Assembly: GCF_024385575.1 (NCBI RefSeq)
Contig: NZ_JANFMV010000001.1
Location: 558,001 to 622,000 of the forward strand
Reading direction: 5' to 3'
DNA: 64,000 nt
Source: Rhizobium sp. NRK18
Lineage (GTDB): Bacteria > Pseudomonadota > Alphaproteobacteria > Rhizobiales > Rhizobiaceae
This document shows, one piece after another, positions 35,908 to 46,469 of the stretch. The stretch's first letter is position 1. The number at the start of each line of letters is the position of its first letter. The notes under the pieces were generated by a model, which was not told the origin of the DNA, ran no database searches, and worked only from the letters and a program-made list of their open reading frames with translations. The position numbers and the translations under genes are program-made.

Positions 35908-37281
35908 TGGGGGGACCTCATCTGATCCTGGGTTAAGATGGCTCTCAGCCTTGCGCCTTGCCTCCAGTGCGCGGGCCAGGGCAAGAAGAGCGACAAGAGC
36001 AGCCACCGGCAGTATGCGGTGGTGATAGCGGTCGGGCGGCCCCGAGACGATGGCGAACAGCAGATCATTGGCGAGACAAAGTAGCAGTATCGTTGCACTC
36101 CAGCGCCATTCGCTACCGGATAGGATCTTGCGGGCGGTGAACAGCCCGAAGGCCAGGGTGATATAGAAGGCGTAACGCAGGCCCGTAGCGATATCTCGTG
36201 CGGCGCTGCTCTGCATCATTCCCTTGCTCTGGAGAGACTTGTAATAGGCGGTCGGCATGGGTTCGTCGAGCGTGGCACGAAAATCGAACCGCGTTCTGGG
36301 AAGATAGAAACTCAGCCAATCCTGCAGAATGATACCGGCAAATCTCACTGGTTGGCTGGTCAGCCCGTGCCAGACGATCGGCAGGGCGTGATTGCGTTCG
36401 AAATCCACCATATCGAAGCGTTCGCCCATGCGGCTCTTCACATCCCAGAACAGGTCGCGGCGGTTCTTGTTTCCGGGCAACGTCTTGATGATCTTCAACT
36501 CTGCCTCGGCCTCGCAGAGGCTCTGGTTTCCACTTTTGCGGCACTCGTCGCCGAGAAGTGTCGGTTCGACAGAGAACAGCCTTGCGGCGAGGAATGTCTT
36601 GCCAAGGGTTGGCAAGCCGTTGTCGTACTTTGCATGAAGCGCCATGCCGACGCCGAGGGCGACCAGAACGGTCAGGCCTCCAAAGATCAGGGCCGCGCGG
36701 CTTCTCAGCAATAGAGCTGCAACGAGTGTCAGCACGGCCGCGAGTGGCACGCCGCTGCCATGGCTGGACAATAGGCAGCCGGCAACAAGAGCGAATGCGA
36801 GGTTCTTCCTCCTGATTGCCAGGATCATGAAGACAATAGCGGGGAAAAAGAGCCCGTCCACCAGGACCGCGCTGGTGTAGACGGGTTGCAGCGAGAGGAC
36901 TGCCAGTGGAACGGCCAGCGGCAACCAGCGCCGACAATTGAATTCCGAGCAGAAGGAGACCCAGGCAACGGCCGACAGGAGTGCCATGATAACCGGCAGG
37001 CTCCAATAGCCGATCAGGTGATACAGCGGGGATGCCAGAACCGCGGCGAAGGCGGGCCGCATCCAGTTCGTGCCTTCGCCGGAATAGGCAATCGAGTCCT
37101 CCATGACGAAGGGAAAACCGTTGAGTGCCGCCGGGAGGAGGAAAAGGCCGGTCAGCGCCAGAATGAAGAAGGCGTCCGTCAGAGGTGATCCGCTGCGCCG
37201 GGAATACGCCTCCTGCATGCCTTCGACTTTGGCCGGACTTTCAAGGTTCATCTGCTCGCCGACTTTCGCAATCGCTTCCAT
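35623..37281 (-). CDS. polytopic membrane protein read in frame into a C-terminal YciI domain
   Basis: One open frame of about 552 residues. The first ~455 form a polytopic membrane protein: hydrophobic segments start near residues 37, 75, 100, 135, 180, 195 and 355-430, with a large loop near 235-330 (CRKSGNQSLCEAEAELKIIKTLPGNKNRRDLFWDVKSRMG). I do not recognise the family; it loosely resembles glycosyltransferase-like or EpsG-type proteins. The last 94 residues are a complete YCII domain starting at an internal ATG. The junction, around a six-C run, lacks the stop codon expected between two genes. The start is unsure: I chose the first ATG, with an upstream TTG and two later ATGs possible. 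Confidence 0.6.
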   Translation of the reverse strand: MEAIAKVGEQMNLESPAKVEGMQEAYSRRSGSPLTDAFFILALTGLFLLPAALNGFPFVMEDSIAYSGEGTNWMRPAFAAVLASPLYHLIGYWSLPVIMALLSAVAWVSFCSEFNCRRWLPLAVPLAVLSLQPVYTSAVLVDGLFFPAIVFMILAIRRKNLAFALVAGCLLSSHGSGVPLAAVLTLVAALLLRSRAALIFGGLTVLVALGVGMALHAKYDNGLPTLGKTFLAARLFSVEPTLLGDECRKSGNQSLCEAEAELKIIKTLPGNKNRRDLFWDVKSRMGERFDMVDFERNHALPIVWHGLTSQPVRFAGIILQDWLSFYLPRTRFDFRATLDEPMPTAYYKSLQSKGMMQSSAARDIATGLRYAFYITLAFGLFTARKILSGSEWRWSATILLLCLANDLLFAIVSGPPDRYHHRILPVAALVALLALARALEARRKAESHLNPGSDEVPPMIIVSLTYVMPIEAVEAQLEGHIAWLKEGYESGMLIASGRKVPRTGGVLLAKGDLDDVKAFCARDPFAVHGVATYDFTQAAISMTAPGLEGLKD

Positions 37282-37320
37282 GCAACTGAGCCTCGAATCG
37301 GCTCTCGCCGCCAAGACGTA

Positions 37321-37941
37321 TCACTTGCGCCAATGCGCGCGAACAAGGCCGCGGAGTGAATTGCCAATGAAGACTTCTCGATCGCAAATGTCTTCCGGTC
37401 TCAGGCATTGCTCCCGAGCTTGCCCTGACCGGATGAGTTCGGTTCTGAGCACACCTTCGAGCAGTCCGGCCGAGAGCGGCGGTGTCAGCAATCGCCCCGT
37501 CGCGTCCCCTATGAAGAGGTTGGTGATCGTCCCTTCACAGAGTTCGCCCTTTTCGTTCAGCAGCAGAACCTCGTCTGCCTCGTCGCGGGCATATTCCGCG
37601 CGGGCCGCGGCATAGACATCGCGTCTCGAAGTCTTGTGGCGGAGGAGTGTATCGTCCGAGCGAAGACGCGTTCTCGCCATCTTTACGGTCCAGACCGTAT
37701 CGGCCGGCAATGCTGCATGGGGCGCAGTCATCACGTCTATCCCGCCATTCGGGAAAAGCTCGAGGCGGACGCGAAGGGGCTCGTCTCCCGATACGGCAGC
37801 AAGTAATGCGCGTTCCGCACCTTCTGCACCCGGGAAGCCGAGCGCTTCAGCAGAGGCTTTCAGCCGTTCGAGATGAAGCGGGAGGCGGACGAAGCCTGTC
37901 CCCGGCTCCCAGCGCAGCGTCTCGATCAGCGAGAAATCCAT
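37321..37941 (-). CDS. pabC: aminotransferase class IV, probable aminodeoxychorismate lyase
   Basis: A 206-residue fold-type IV PLP protein. It is shorter than typical PabC but keeps the pattern: FSLIETLRW near the start, the likely Schiff-base lysine in LLRHKTSRRDVYAAA, and the EGTITNLFIG cofactor motif. It should release pyruvate from aminodeoxychorismate to give p-aminobenzoate for folate. The start overlaps the end of pabB by 16 bases, so the two are coupled. The in-frame ATG 12 codons earlier is inside pabB and less likely. Confidence 0.8.
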   Translation of the reverse strand: MDFSLIETLRWEPGTGFVRLPLHLERLKASAEALGFPGAEGAERALLAAVSGDEPLRVRLELFPNGGIDVMTAPHAALPADTVWTVKMARTRLRSDDTLLRHKTSRRDVYAAARAEYARDEADEVLLLNEKGELCEGTITNLFIGDATGRLLTPPLSAGLLEGVLRTELIRSGQAREQCLRPEDICDREVFIGNSLRGLVRAHWRK

Positions 37942-39080
37942 TGGTCCCCCACGGCAAAGCGGGCCTTCAGCAGGCATTCGTCGTATTCGGCCTCGGCATT
38001 GGAATCGAAGACGATGCCGCCGCCGACATTGAAGACGGCCCGGCCATCATCGAACAGGGTCAGCGTCCGGATCGCCACGGAAAACCGCATGGCCCCGGAC
38101 GGCGAGACGAAGCCGATGGCGCCACAATAGACGTCGCGCGGGCCGGCCTCCAGTTCGTGCAGGATCTTCATCGCCCACATCTTCGGCGCACCCGTCACCG
38201 AGCCGCAGGGGAAGAGCGCGGCAAAGATGTCCGTCAGCGTCGTCTCCGGAATGAGTTTCGCCTGCACGTGGCTGACCATCTGGTGGAGCGTCGGATACGT
38301 CTCGACCTCGAAGAGCTTCGGAACGTCCAAGGTGCCGACTTCGGTGATGCGCGAGATATCGTTGCGCAGGAGATCGACGATCATGCGGTTTTCCGCCTGG
38401 GACTTTTCGTCTGCCTTCATTGCCGCGATGATCTCTTCATCTTCCTTCGAGGTTGCGCCTCTACGGGCGGTGCCCTTCATCGGATGGGTCTCGATCCAGC
38501 CCTCGTCATCGGTGCGGAAGAAAAGCTCGGGCGAGCGCGACAGGATGATCGGGCCGCCGAGATCAATCAACGCTCCGTATTTCACCGGCTGCCGCTCGAT
38601 CAGCGAATGGAATGCGGCGAGCGGATCGCCGTTCCAGCGTGCCACAATCGGCATCGTCAGGTTGCCCTGGTAGCAATCGCCCTTGCGCAGATGGTCATGC
38701 AGCGTGTCGAAGCGCTGGCGGTAGGCTTCCAAATCCCAGGCTGCCGCCGGTTCGGTGATGAAGGGCTCGTTTTCCTGGCGCTGCCGTGTCTCGGCCAACG
38801 GATGGTCGTCGGCCTGTGGCGCATCGAAAATGCCGAAGTTGACAAGCGGCGTCTCGCGATTGTCCTCGATCAGCGGCGCGAGCTTGTCTTCGAAGATGTA
38901 GCCCGCCTCGTAGGACATGTAGCCTGCCAGCCACTTGCCCTCTCGTCGCGCCTCTTCCAGCCGTTCGAGCGCCGGCAGGATGTCGGCCCTGCGCCGAACG
39001 CAGACGATTTCCTCCGGCCCGGCAAAGACGAGGCTTTGCCGGGTGGTGTCGTCCCGGAAGAGGGCGAAGGCTTCACGCAT
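37926..39080 (-). CDS. pabB: aminodeoxychorismate synthase component I
   Basis: A 384-residue chorismate-binding enzyme that aminates chorismate on the way to p-aminobenzoate. Motifs of the anthranilate synthase I/PabB family: LSRSPELFFRTD, THPMKGTARRGAT (containing the PIKGT-like block), NRMIVDLLRNDISRI, LHQMVSHVQAKL and FPCGSVTGAPKMWAMKILHELE. The N-terminal ~100 residues are a short degenerate region. PabA is not in the window, so the glutamine amidotransferase must come from elsewhere. It overlaps pabC downstream. Confidence 0.9.
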   Translation of the reverse strand: MREAFALFRDDTTRQSLVFAGPEEIVCVRRRADILPALERLEEARREGKWLAGYMSYEAGYIFEDKLAPLIEDNRETPLVNFGIFDAPQADDHPLAETRQRQENEPFITEPAAAWDLEAYRQRFDTLHDHLRKGDCYQGNLTMPIVARWNGDPLAAFHSLIERQPVKYGALIDLGGPIILSRSPELFFRTDDEGWIETHPMKGTARRGATSKEDEEIIAAMKADEKSQAENRMIVDLLRNDISRITEVGTLDVPKLFEVETYPTLHQMVSHVQAKLIPETTLTDIFAALFPCGSVTGAPKMWAMKILHELEAGPRDVYCGAIGFVSPSGAMRFSVAIRTLTLFDDGRAVFNVGGGIVFDSNAEAEYDECLLKARFAVGDQWISR

Positions 39081-39104
39081 GCGGTATCAGGTCAGCAAGG
39101 CGGC

Positions 39105-40982
39105 CTATGCGTCAAGGGCTTCCAGCTCGTCGATCAGGCCTTCGATCATCGACAGCCCCTTCGACCAGAAGGCCGGATCCGACGCATCGAGGCCGAAGGG
39201 CTTCAGGAGCTCGCTGTGATGCTTGGTGCCGCCGGCCTTCAGCATCGCGAAATACTTCTCCTGGAAGCCGGCCTCGGCGTTCTGGTAGACCGCATAGAGC
39301 GAGTTCACCAGGCAATCGCCGAAAGCGTAGGCGTAGACGTAGAAGGGCGAATGGATGAAGTGCGGGATGTACATCCAGTAATCCCGGTATTCGTCCGTGA
39401 TCGAGATCGACGGGCCGAGGCTGTCGCCCTGGACGGAGAGCCACAGATCGCCGATTTGCTCTGCCGTTAATTCGCCCTCCTTGCGGGCGGTGTGCACCTT
39501 GCGCTCGAATTCGTAGAAGGCGATCTGGCGGACGACTGTGTTGATCATGTCCTCGACCTTCTGGGCGAGCATGGCCTTGCGTTCGCGCTTGTCGGTCGTC
39601 TTGGCGAGAAGGGCGCGGAAGGTGAGCATCTCGCCGAAGACGGACGCGGTCTCGGCGAGCGTCAGCGGCGTCTGGCACATCAACGCGCCCTGCGCACCGG
39701 CGAGCACCTGATGGACGCCGTGGCCGAGTTCGTGGGCAAGCGTCATCACATCGCGCGGCTTGCCCATGTAGTTGACGAGCACATAGGGGTGGACGGAGGG
39801 AACCGTCGGGTGGGCGAAGGCGCCGGGCGCCTTGCCCGGGCGCGCCGGTGCGTCGATCCACTGTTCGTCGAAGAAGCGCTTTGCAATGCCCGCCATGTCG
39901 GGCGAGAAGGCGCCGTAGGCCGACAGCACCGTGTCCTTCGCCTGGCTCCACGGGATCACCGCGTTGGGAGTTTCGGGCAGCGGCGCGTTGCGGTCCCAGA
40001 AGTTCATCTGCTCCATTCCGAGCCACTTCGCCTTCATCTTGTAGTAGCGATGGGACAGGCGCGGATAAGCGTCACGGACGGCGGCGGCGAGCGCATCGAC
40101 GACCTCGCGTTCGACCCGGTTTGCGAGATGCCGGCTGTCGGCGATGTCCTCAAAGCCGCGCCAGCGGTCGGAGATTTCCTTGTCCTTGGCGAGCGTATTG
40201 GTGATCTGGACGAACAGCCGGCGGTTTTCCTTGAAGGTCTCGGCGAGCGCCATCGCAGCCTTCTTCCGCACGTCGCCATCGGGCTCCTGCAACATGTTGA
40301 GGACAGGCTCCAGCGGCAGCTTTTCGCCATCGATATCGAAGCGCAGTTCGGCCATCGTCTCGTCGAACAGGCGGTTGAACGCGGCGGCGCTGGTCATCGA
40401 CTTTTCGAGGAACAGCTGCTCCAGCTTGTCGTCGAGCTGATATGGCTTGTCCTTGCGCAGATCGACGATCCAGAACTGGTAGTGAGCGGCGACGGGATCG
40501 TTTGCCAGGCAGCCGTCGATGACGGCGTCTTCGATGCGGTTCATTTCGAGCGTGAAGAACAGCAAACGCGCCGAAACATCGGTCAGTTTGGCCTGAACGT
40601 CGCCGTAAAGCTTGCCGTTTTCGGGCTTGGACGTATCGCCGAAATAGGTGAGGCCCGCGAAAGAGGCGATGCGGCCGAGCAGGTCGTCCAGCACCTCGTA
40701 TTCCTTCAGCGCCTGGCCGATGCCCTGATCGCCGGCGCGGGTCGCTGCCTCGGCCAGTCTGCCCTTCCAGCGCGCTTCGAAGGCCTCGGCCTTTTCGGCG
40801 GCTTCCTTCAACGCCGTCTTGAATTCCTGCGAGTCGGCGGACGGATAGAGATCGGTCAGGTTCCAGACCGGCAGATCGCCGAGCCCGGCAACATTCGCCC
40901 GCGCTTCGTCCGCGGCGCGGACAGGGGAAAATAGGGCGGCTGCCGGAATGTTCTTCATCGTCTTCAAGTCCTTCATGTTCAT
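39105..40982 (-). CDS. pepF: oligoendopeptidase F (M3B zinc peptidase)
   Basis: A 625-residue cytosolic metallopeptidase that trims oligopeptides. The zinc site HELGH is at residues 417-421 (MTLAHELGHGVHQVLAG), with the third ligand glutamate in TLAETASVFGEML 25-30 residues later. The N-terminal helical half is typical of the M3B clan, and YAYAFGDCLVNSLYAVYQ near the C-terminus is a family block. Two ATGs six bases apart are possible starts. It ends 24 bases upstream of the pabB start, so it may share a transcript with pabBC. Confidence 0.92.
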   Translation of the reverse strand: MNMKDLKTMKNIPAAALFSPVRAADEARANVAGLGDLPVWNLTDLYPSADSQEFKTALKEAAEKAEAFEARWKGRLAEAATRAGDQGIGQALKEYEVLDDLLGRIASFAGLTYFGDTSKPENGKLYGDVQAKLTDVSARLLFFTLEMNRIEDAVIDGCLANDPVAAHYQFWIVDLRKDKPYQLDDKLEQLFLEKSMTSAAAFNRLFDETMAELRFDIDGEKLPLEPVLNMLQEPDGDVRKKAAMALAETFKENRRLFVQITNTLAKDKEISDRWRGFEDIADSRHLANRVEREVVDALAAAVRDAYPRLSHRYYKMKAKWLGMEQMNFWDRNAPLPETPNAVIPWSQAKDTVLSAYGAFSPDMAGIAKRFFDEQWIDAPARPGKAPGAFAHPTVPSVHPYVLVNYMGKPRDVMTLAHELGHGVHQVLAGAQGALMCQTPLTLAETASVFGEMLTFRALLAKTTDKRERKAMLAQKVEDMINTVVRQIAFYEFERKVHTARKEGELTAEQIGDLWLSVQGDSLGPSISITDEYRDYWMYIPHFIHSPFYVYAYAFGDCLVNSLYAVYQNAEAGFQEKYFAMLKAGGTKHHSELLKPFGLDASDPAFWSKGLSMIEGLIDELEALDA

Positions 40983-41196
40983 GCCGACGGCGCGCTGCCG
41001 TCATCGTCAGCCCAAGAAGTAGTCAAGCCAGGCGGGCGGGGCAAGGCCGGAAGAAGACATGGTCTCGTGCGGAAACGGCAATCGCTAAAATGCGACCATT
41101 TCTCAAAACGGGATGTTCAATCGTTCATGGAAGAGTGCCATCGCCAGCCCTGAGCCTGTTTCAGGTCCGAAGCCGATTTGCAGGAGTGATACCAAT

Positions 41197-42756
<1,560 letters not shown>

Positions 42757-42942
42757 GAAATATTTAAGCGTTCCCCGTTAACCGTCGAGCAAGCCACATA
42801 GTGTATATGTCCCTAAATCTTGTTAGTGGATTATTCACTATGTCAGGAAGAAGTGGTAATCCGTGGCAAAATTGCCATTGTGTTACCGTATTTCAGCTTC
42901 ATGTGAGACGGCATTGAAATTGTCTCTCGGACGGGGATCGAG

Positions 42943-44760
42943 TTGCAGGTTGTGACAGGCTACAAGCTGCCCGCATTGCACGGGCGGCCGGACTCTAGGC
43001 AAGTGCCCGCGCGTGGCTTTCCGCTACGGCAGGTCATGCTGCAGGTCCTGTGCTGGCTCATGCTGATGTTTGCAGCAGCGCCGGTATTCCTCGCGTCGGC
43101 CAACAGCGCCGCCGCCGAAACGCGCTCGCTGAAAATCTACTTCATCCACACCGGCGAAAAAGCCAACATCGTCTACAAGCGGAATGGTCGTTACGATCCC
43201 AAGGGGTTGAAACAGCTGAACCATATCCTGCGCGACTGGCGGCGCAACGAATCCACCAACATGAACCCGCGTCTGTTCGACGTGCTCTGGCAGGTCTATC
43301 GCGAGAGTGGTTCAAACGGGTACATCAACGTCGTTTCCGGTTACCGCTCCCCGGCCACCAATGCCATGCTCCGGTCGCGCTCCAGCGGCGTCGCCAAGAA
43401 GAGCCAGCACATGCTCGGCACCGCCGTTGACTTCTTCATTCCCGGCGTTCAGCTCGCCAAGATTCGCGAAATCGGCATGAAGCTGCAGGCCGGCGGCGTC
43501 GGTTACTATCCGCGCTCGGGCTCGCCCTTCGTGCATATGGACGTCGGCAGCGTTCGCGCCTGGCCGCGCATGACCCGCCAGGAGCTGGTGAAGCTGTTCC
43601 CGAATGGCCGCACCCTGCATATTCCCGCCGATGGCAAGCCGCTGCCGGGCTATGAACTGGCGATGGCGGATTACAAGAAACGGCTGAGTTCCAACACCGT
43701 TCTCGTGGCCGACAAGGGCGGTGGAAAATCGAGAGGCAAGACGTTATTCGCAGCCTTGTTCGGCGGCGGTGACGAGGATGAGGGCGAGGACGTGGGTGAT
43801 GCGCCTGCAACGGTCTCGGCTCCGGCTCCCGCGCCGCAGGTTGTCGAGCAGGCGCCCGTCCAGGTCGCTTCGGTTGAGCTTCCGGGCGTCGACAGCATAG
43901 AGCCGCCCGTGCCGCTCCTGAGGCCTTCGCTCAAGGATGCGCCTGCCAACATTGCGGTCGCGGCTGCGCTCCTGCCGCCGGCACACAATCAAGCGGAAGA
44001 TGCGCTTGCTGCTGCCATGCCGGAGAACCCGACGGATGCGGGCGAGGAATATGCCGATCTTGCGGACTATGACGACATTCCGATTCCGACGCTGCTTGCG
44101 GCCCGTGGCCTGCCAGGCGATGCCGATGAGGGCAACATGACGGCGAGTGCCGATGACGGTCAGTGGAGCCGCTTCGGCGATGCTCCGGCGCCGCAGGAAC
44201 GCCCCGCCTATCAGGTTGCGTCGCTGACACCTGCCGAATTGCGCAGCGCAGGACTGTCTGCAGACGAGGTTGTCTCCTGGGGCAAGAAGCAGCAGGAGGC
44301 CGGCCATGTCCAGCATGCCGACCAGATCCTGACGGCTGCCGTCCTGAAGAGCGGCTTCGAGCAGAAGCCGATCATGACGGCCTATGCCGCACCTGACCCC
44401 GTCAAGCAGGTGATAAAGCAGAACAGCGGCCTCGGCGATGCGTTCGATGTTCCTGAAGCGGCCGACAACAGTCTCGCCAAGGGACTTCCGGTCAAGGGCG
44501 CACGCCCCGACACGGCCGAGGCGATCGTTGCCCGTGTCGGCGACGACAAGGTTCGCGTCGAGCTGACCAGGAAGATGCTGTCCGACTGGGCGGTCGCCAA
44601 TGCGGTCGCTCCGGATGGAGCCGGCGTGATCAAGGCCCCCCGCTTTGCCGGCGACGCCATCCGCCGCAGCCCGGCCATTGCCCGCGGCACCGGTTTCTCG
44701 ACGCAGACGCAGCCGATCGATGCCGGACGTTTCAGCGGATCCGCCGACGAATTGCTCTGA
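42943..44760 (+). CDS. DUF882 (M15-like) cell-wall peptidase homologue
   Basis: A 605-residue secreted protein. A hydrophobic signal (about residues 30-58, ending SAAAETRSL) is followed by the DUF882 domain, a D-Ala-D-Ala carboxypeptidase-like fold (residues 60-235). Zinc-type residues are visible in QHMLGTAVDFFIPG (HxxxxxxD) and FVHMDVGSVRAW. The remaining ~370 residues are Pro/Ala/Asp-rich and low in known domains. It probably acts on peptidoglycan in the periplasm. The frame begins with TTG after GGGGA; a GTG three codons later and an ATG at 43036 are alternatives, but the last would leave a signal without basic residues. A terminator follows. Confidence 0.8.
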   Translation: MQVVTGYKLPALHGRPDSRQVPARGFPLRQVMLQVLCWLMLMFAAAPVFLASANSAAAETRSLKIYFIHTGEKANIVYKRNGRYDPKGLKQLNHILRDWRRNESTNMNPRLFDVLWQVYRESGSNGYINVVSGYRSPATNAMLRSRSSGVAKKSQHMLGTAVDFFIPGVQLAKIREIGMKLQAGGVGYYPRSGSPFVHMDVGSVRAWPRMTRQELVKLFPNGRTLHIPADGKPLPGYELAMADYKKRLSSNTVLVADKGGGKSRGKTLFAALFGGGDEDEGEDVGDAPATVSAPAPAPQVVEQAPVQVASVELPGVDSIEPPVPLLRPSLKDAPANIAVAAALLPPAHNQAEDALAAAMPENPTDAGEEYADLADYDDIPIPTLLAARGLPGDADEGNMTASADDGQWSRFGDAPAPQERPAYQVASLTPAELRSAGLSADEVVSWGKKQQEAGHVQHADQILTAAVLKSGFEQKPIMTAYAAPDPVKQVIKQNSGLGDAFDVPEAADNSLAKGLPVKGARPDTAEAIVARVGDDKVRVELTRKMLSDWAVANAVAPDGAGVIKAPRFAGDAIRRSPAIARGTGFSTQTQPIDAGRFSGSADELL

Positions 44761-44786
44761 CGTATTCGAGCGTGTCGCAGGTCATG

Positions 44787-44815
44787 AAAAAAGCCGCCCC
44801 TGGGGCGGCTTTTTT
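44787..44815. terminator. bidirectional terminator between the DUF882 gene and gapR
   Basis: AAAAAAGCCGCCCC and its complement GGGCGGCTTTTTT form a symmetric stem with A- and T-runs on either side, so it can end transcription from both convergent genes. Confidence 0.88.
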
Positions 44816-44836
44816 GTTGTCGTCTTCAGACCCGCA

Positions 44837-45100
44837 TCATTCTTCCGGCGGCGCTTCGATCATGCCGAGAGCGTGCAGATAGGTGTCGAGGATCGCTTCC
44901 TGTTCCAGGCGCTCATCCTTGTCCTGCTTGCGGATCGAGATGACCTTGCGCAGCACCTTGGTGTCGTAGCCCATGGACTTGGCTTCGCCATAGACGTCCT
45001 TGATGTCGTCGGCGATCGTCTTCTTTTCTTCTTCCAGCCGCTCGATGCGTTCGACAAAGGCGCGGAGCTGGTCGCGGGCGAGCCCGTGAGCATCAGACAT
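44837..45100 (-). CDS. gapR: nucleoid-associated protein GapR (DUF2312)
   Basis: An 87-residue, strongly helical, charged protein: [52 protein letters not shown] in outline, shown here in segments. This is the DUF2312 signature. In Caulobacter, GapR tetramers clamp overtwisted DNA ahead of polymerases and stimulate gyrase and topoisomerase IV; the gene is usually essential in alphaproteobacteria. Length is exactly that of the family. The start has GGAGTAAG upstream. It is monocistronic, sharing the downstream terminator. Confidence 0.93.
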   Translation of the reverse strand: MSDAHGLARDQLRAFVERIERLEEEKKTIADDIKDVYGEAKSMGYDTKVLRKVISIRKQDKDERLEQEAILDTYLHALGMIEAPPEE

Positions 45101-45190
45101 GTCTTACTCCTGTTTGATGTGACTTTCGGTTTGGTAGCGTCACCTGCCGCGAACGGGCGGCAAGGTCAAGCAGATTTCCGGGCGAGGCCG

Positions 45191-45496
45191 CTATTCCTTC
45201 GGTCTGTTGCGCTCGAACGACTGCAGATCGTCGGCGCTAGCCTCACGCTGATGACGGGCCTTCCACTCCTCGTAAGGCATGCCGTAGACGATCTCGCGCG
45301 ATTCGTCCTTTGTGACGGCAAGGCCTTCCGCCTCTGCTGCCTCGCGATACCAGTTCGACAGGCAGTTGCGGCAGAAGCCAGCGAGGTTCATCAGGTCGAT
45401 GTTCTGCACGTCGGTGCGTTCACGCAGGTGGCTGACCAGGCGGCGGAAGGCGGCGGCCTGCAGTTCGATTTCCTGTTGCGGGGTGGGCTTGGACAT
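45191..45496 (-). CDS. DUF1244 family protein
   Basis: A 101-residue protein with the DUF1244 pattern: an N-terminal helix, FRRLVSHLRERTDVQNIDLMNLAGFCRNCLSNWY with a CxxC pair, then REIVYGMPYEEWKARHQ. The two cysteines could bind metal. The family is conserved in proteobacteria with no clear function. It lies 23 bases downstream of the second N-formylglutamate hydrolase gene on the same strand, so they may be co-transcribed. Confidence 0.87.
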   Translation of the reverse strand: MSKPTPQQEIELQAAAFRRLVSHLRERTDVQNIDLMNLAGFCRNCLSNWYREAAEAEGLAVTKDESREIVYGMPYEEWKARHQREASADDLQSFERNRPKE

Positions 45497-45519
45497 CGTG
45501 TCGCTCTCCTTTGTTTCGG

Positions 45520-46317
45520 TCAGCCTTGCGGGTAGGGACCCGTGCGGGACGGGTGCAGCTCGACCGCATGCAAGGACGGATCGGCATTCATCGTTTCAAA
45601 TAGCGGCGCCAGCCGCTTTGCCCAGGCCTCTATCCCTTCATCATCGCCGATCAGGTCCTGGCGCACCTCGAGGAGCGCGTGCGGAATGCCCTGGGACATG
45701 CAGTGCCGGTACATGCAATCGCCCTTCAGCGCACCGTCATAGGGCTCGTTGTCGCCGACCAGAATATCACCTTGTCGCGAAAGAAGGTCGATGAGCTGTT
45801 TCGGCGCACGCGGGTCGTTGTCCCAGAGGACTGCCGCGTGCCAGGGGCGCGGGGTTTCTCTCCAGAACGGCGTGTAGGAATGCAGCGAAAGCACCAGCGG
45901 CGCCTTGCCGCAGGCCTTCGCGGTGCGCGAGATCAGCGCATCGACTGCCGCGTGGTACGGCCGATGGAAGGTTTTGACGCGGTTGTCCCATTCTTCCTCG
46001 GTGATCGGATGATTGGCCGGAACGATCGCGCCGTCGGAGATCTTCATGATCAGCGTCGGATCGTCCTCGCCGCGGTTCGGATCGATCAGCAGCCTCGAAA
46101 AGCAGCCCATGATGGCGGGCACACCAAGCATTGCCGACAAGCGCCGGGTCAGTCCCTCAATGCCGATATCGAAGGCAATGTGGCGCTTGAAGGCGCTGTC
46201 GGGAAGTCCAAGCGAGCCGTAATGCGCCGGCAGCCCGTTCATGGCATGATCGGCGATCAGGACCATACCTTTGTCATAGTCGCCTTCTAGCAATTCGAAT
46301 GGTGAGAATTCATGCAT
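45520..46317 (-). CDS. N-formylglutamate amidohydrolase family protein, second copy
   Basis: A 265-residue member of the same family as the enzyme near 4.5-5.3 kb but of a distinct subgroup. The first metal motif reads LIADHAMNGLPAHYG instead of the NSPHSGRHYP type, and the later histidine block is LVLSLHSYTPFW. It keeps FHRPYHAAVDALI and ALLEVRQDLIGDD. These shorter proteins probably hydrolyse other N-acyl amino acids; substrate unknown. I chose the second ATG (MHEFSPFE), because AGGA lies nine bases before it and directly touches the first one. Confidence 0.82.
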   Translation of the reverse strand: MHEFSPFELLEGDYDKGMVLIADHAMNGLPAHYGSLGLPDSAFKRHIAFDIGIEGLTRRLSAMLGVPAIMGCFSRLLIDPNRGEDDPTLIMKISDGAIVPANHPITEEEWDNRVKTFHRPYHAAVDALISRTAKACGKAPLVLSLHSYTPFWRETPRPWHAAVLWDNDPRAPKQLIDLLSRQGDILVGDNEPYDGALKGDCMYRHCMSQGIPHALLEVRQDLIGDDEGIEAWAKRLAPLFETMNADPSLHAVELHPSRTGPYPQG

Positions 46318-46469
46318 GGGGCACATCCTGAAATGATAAGGCGCCTTTATTTACATGAGCCCGAAGAGCGTGCAAGCGCCGCAATCCGGCGTCCGGGATG
46401 CCGCGTGACCCATGTCCCGGACCATTTATATCGATTAAACTGGCGTTGACTTTCGACAATGGGCGTCGC

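Noticed and set aside
42757..42942. CtrA-type site (TTAA repeats) upstream of the DUF882 gene
   Set aside because: TTAA and TTAACC occur but with 10 rather than 7 bases between them, so the full motif is not met.
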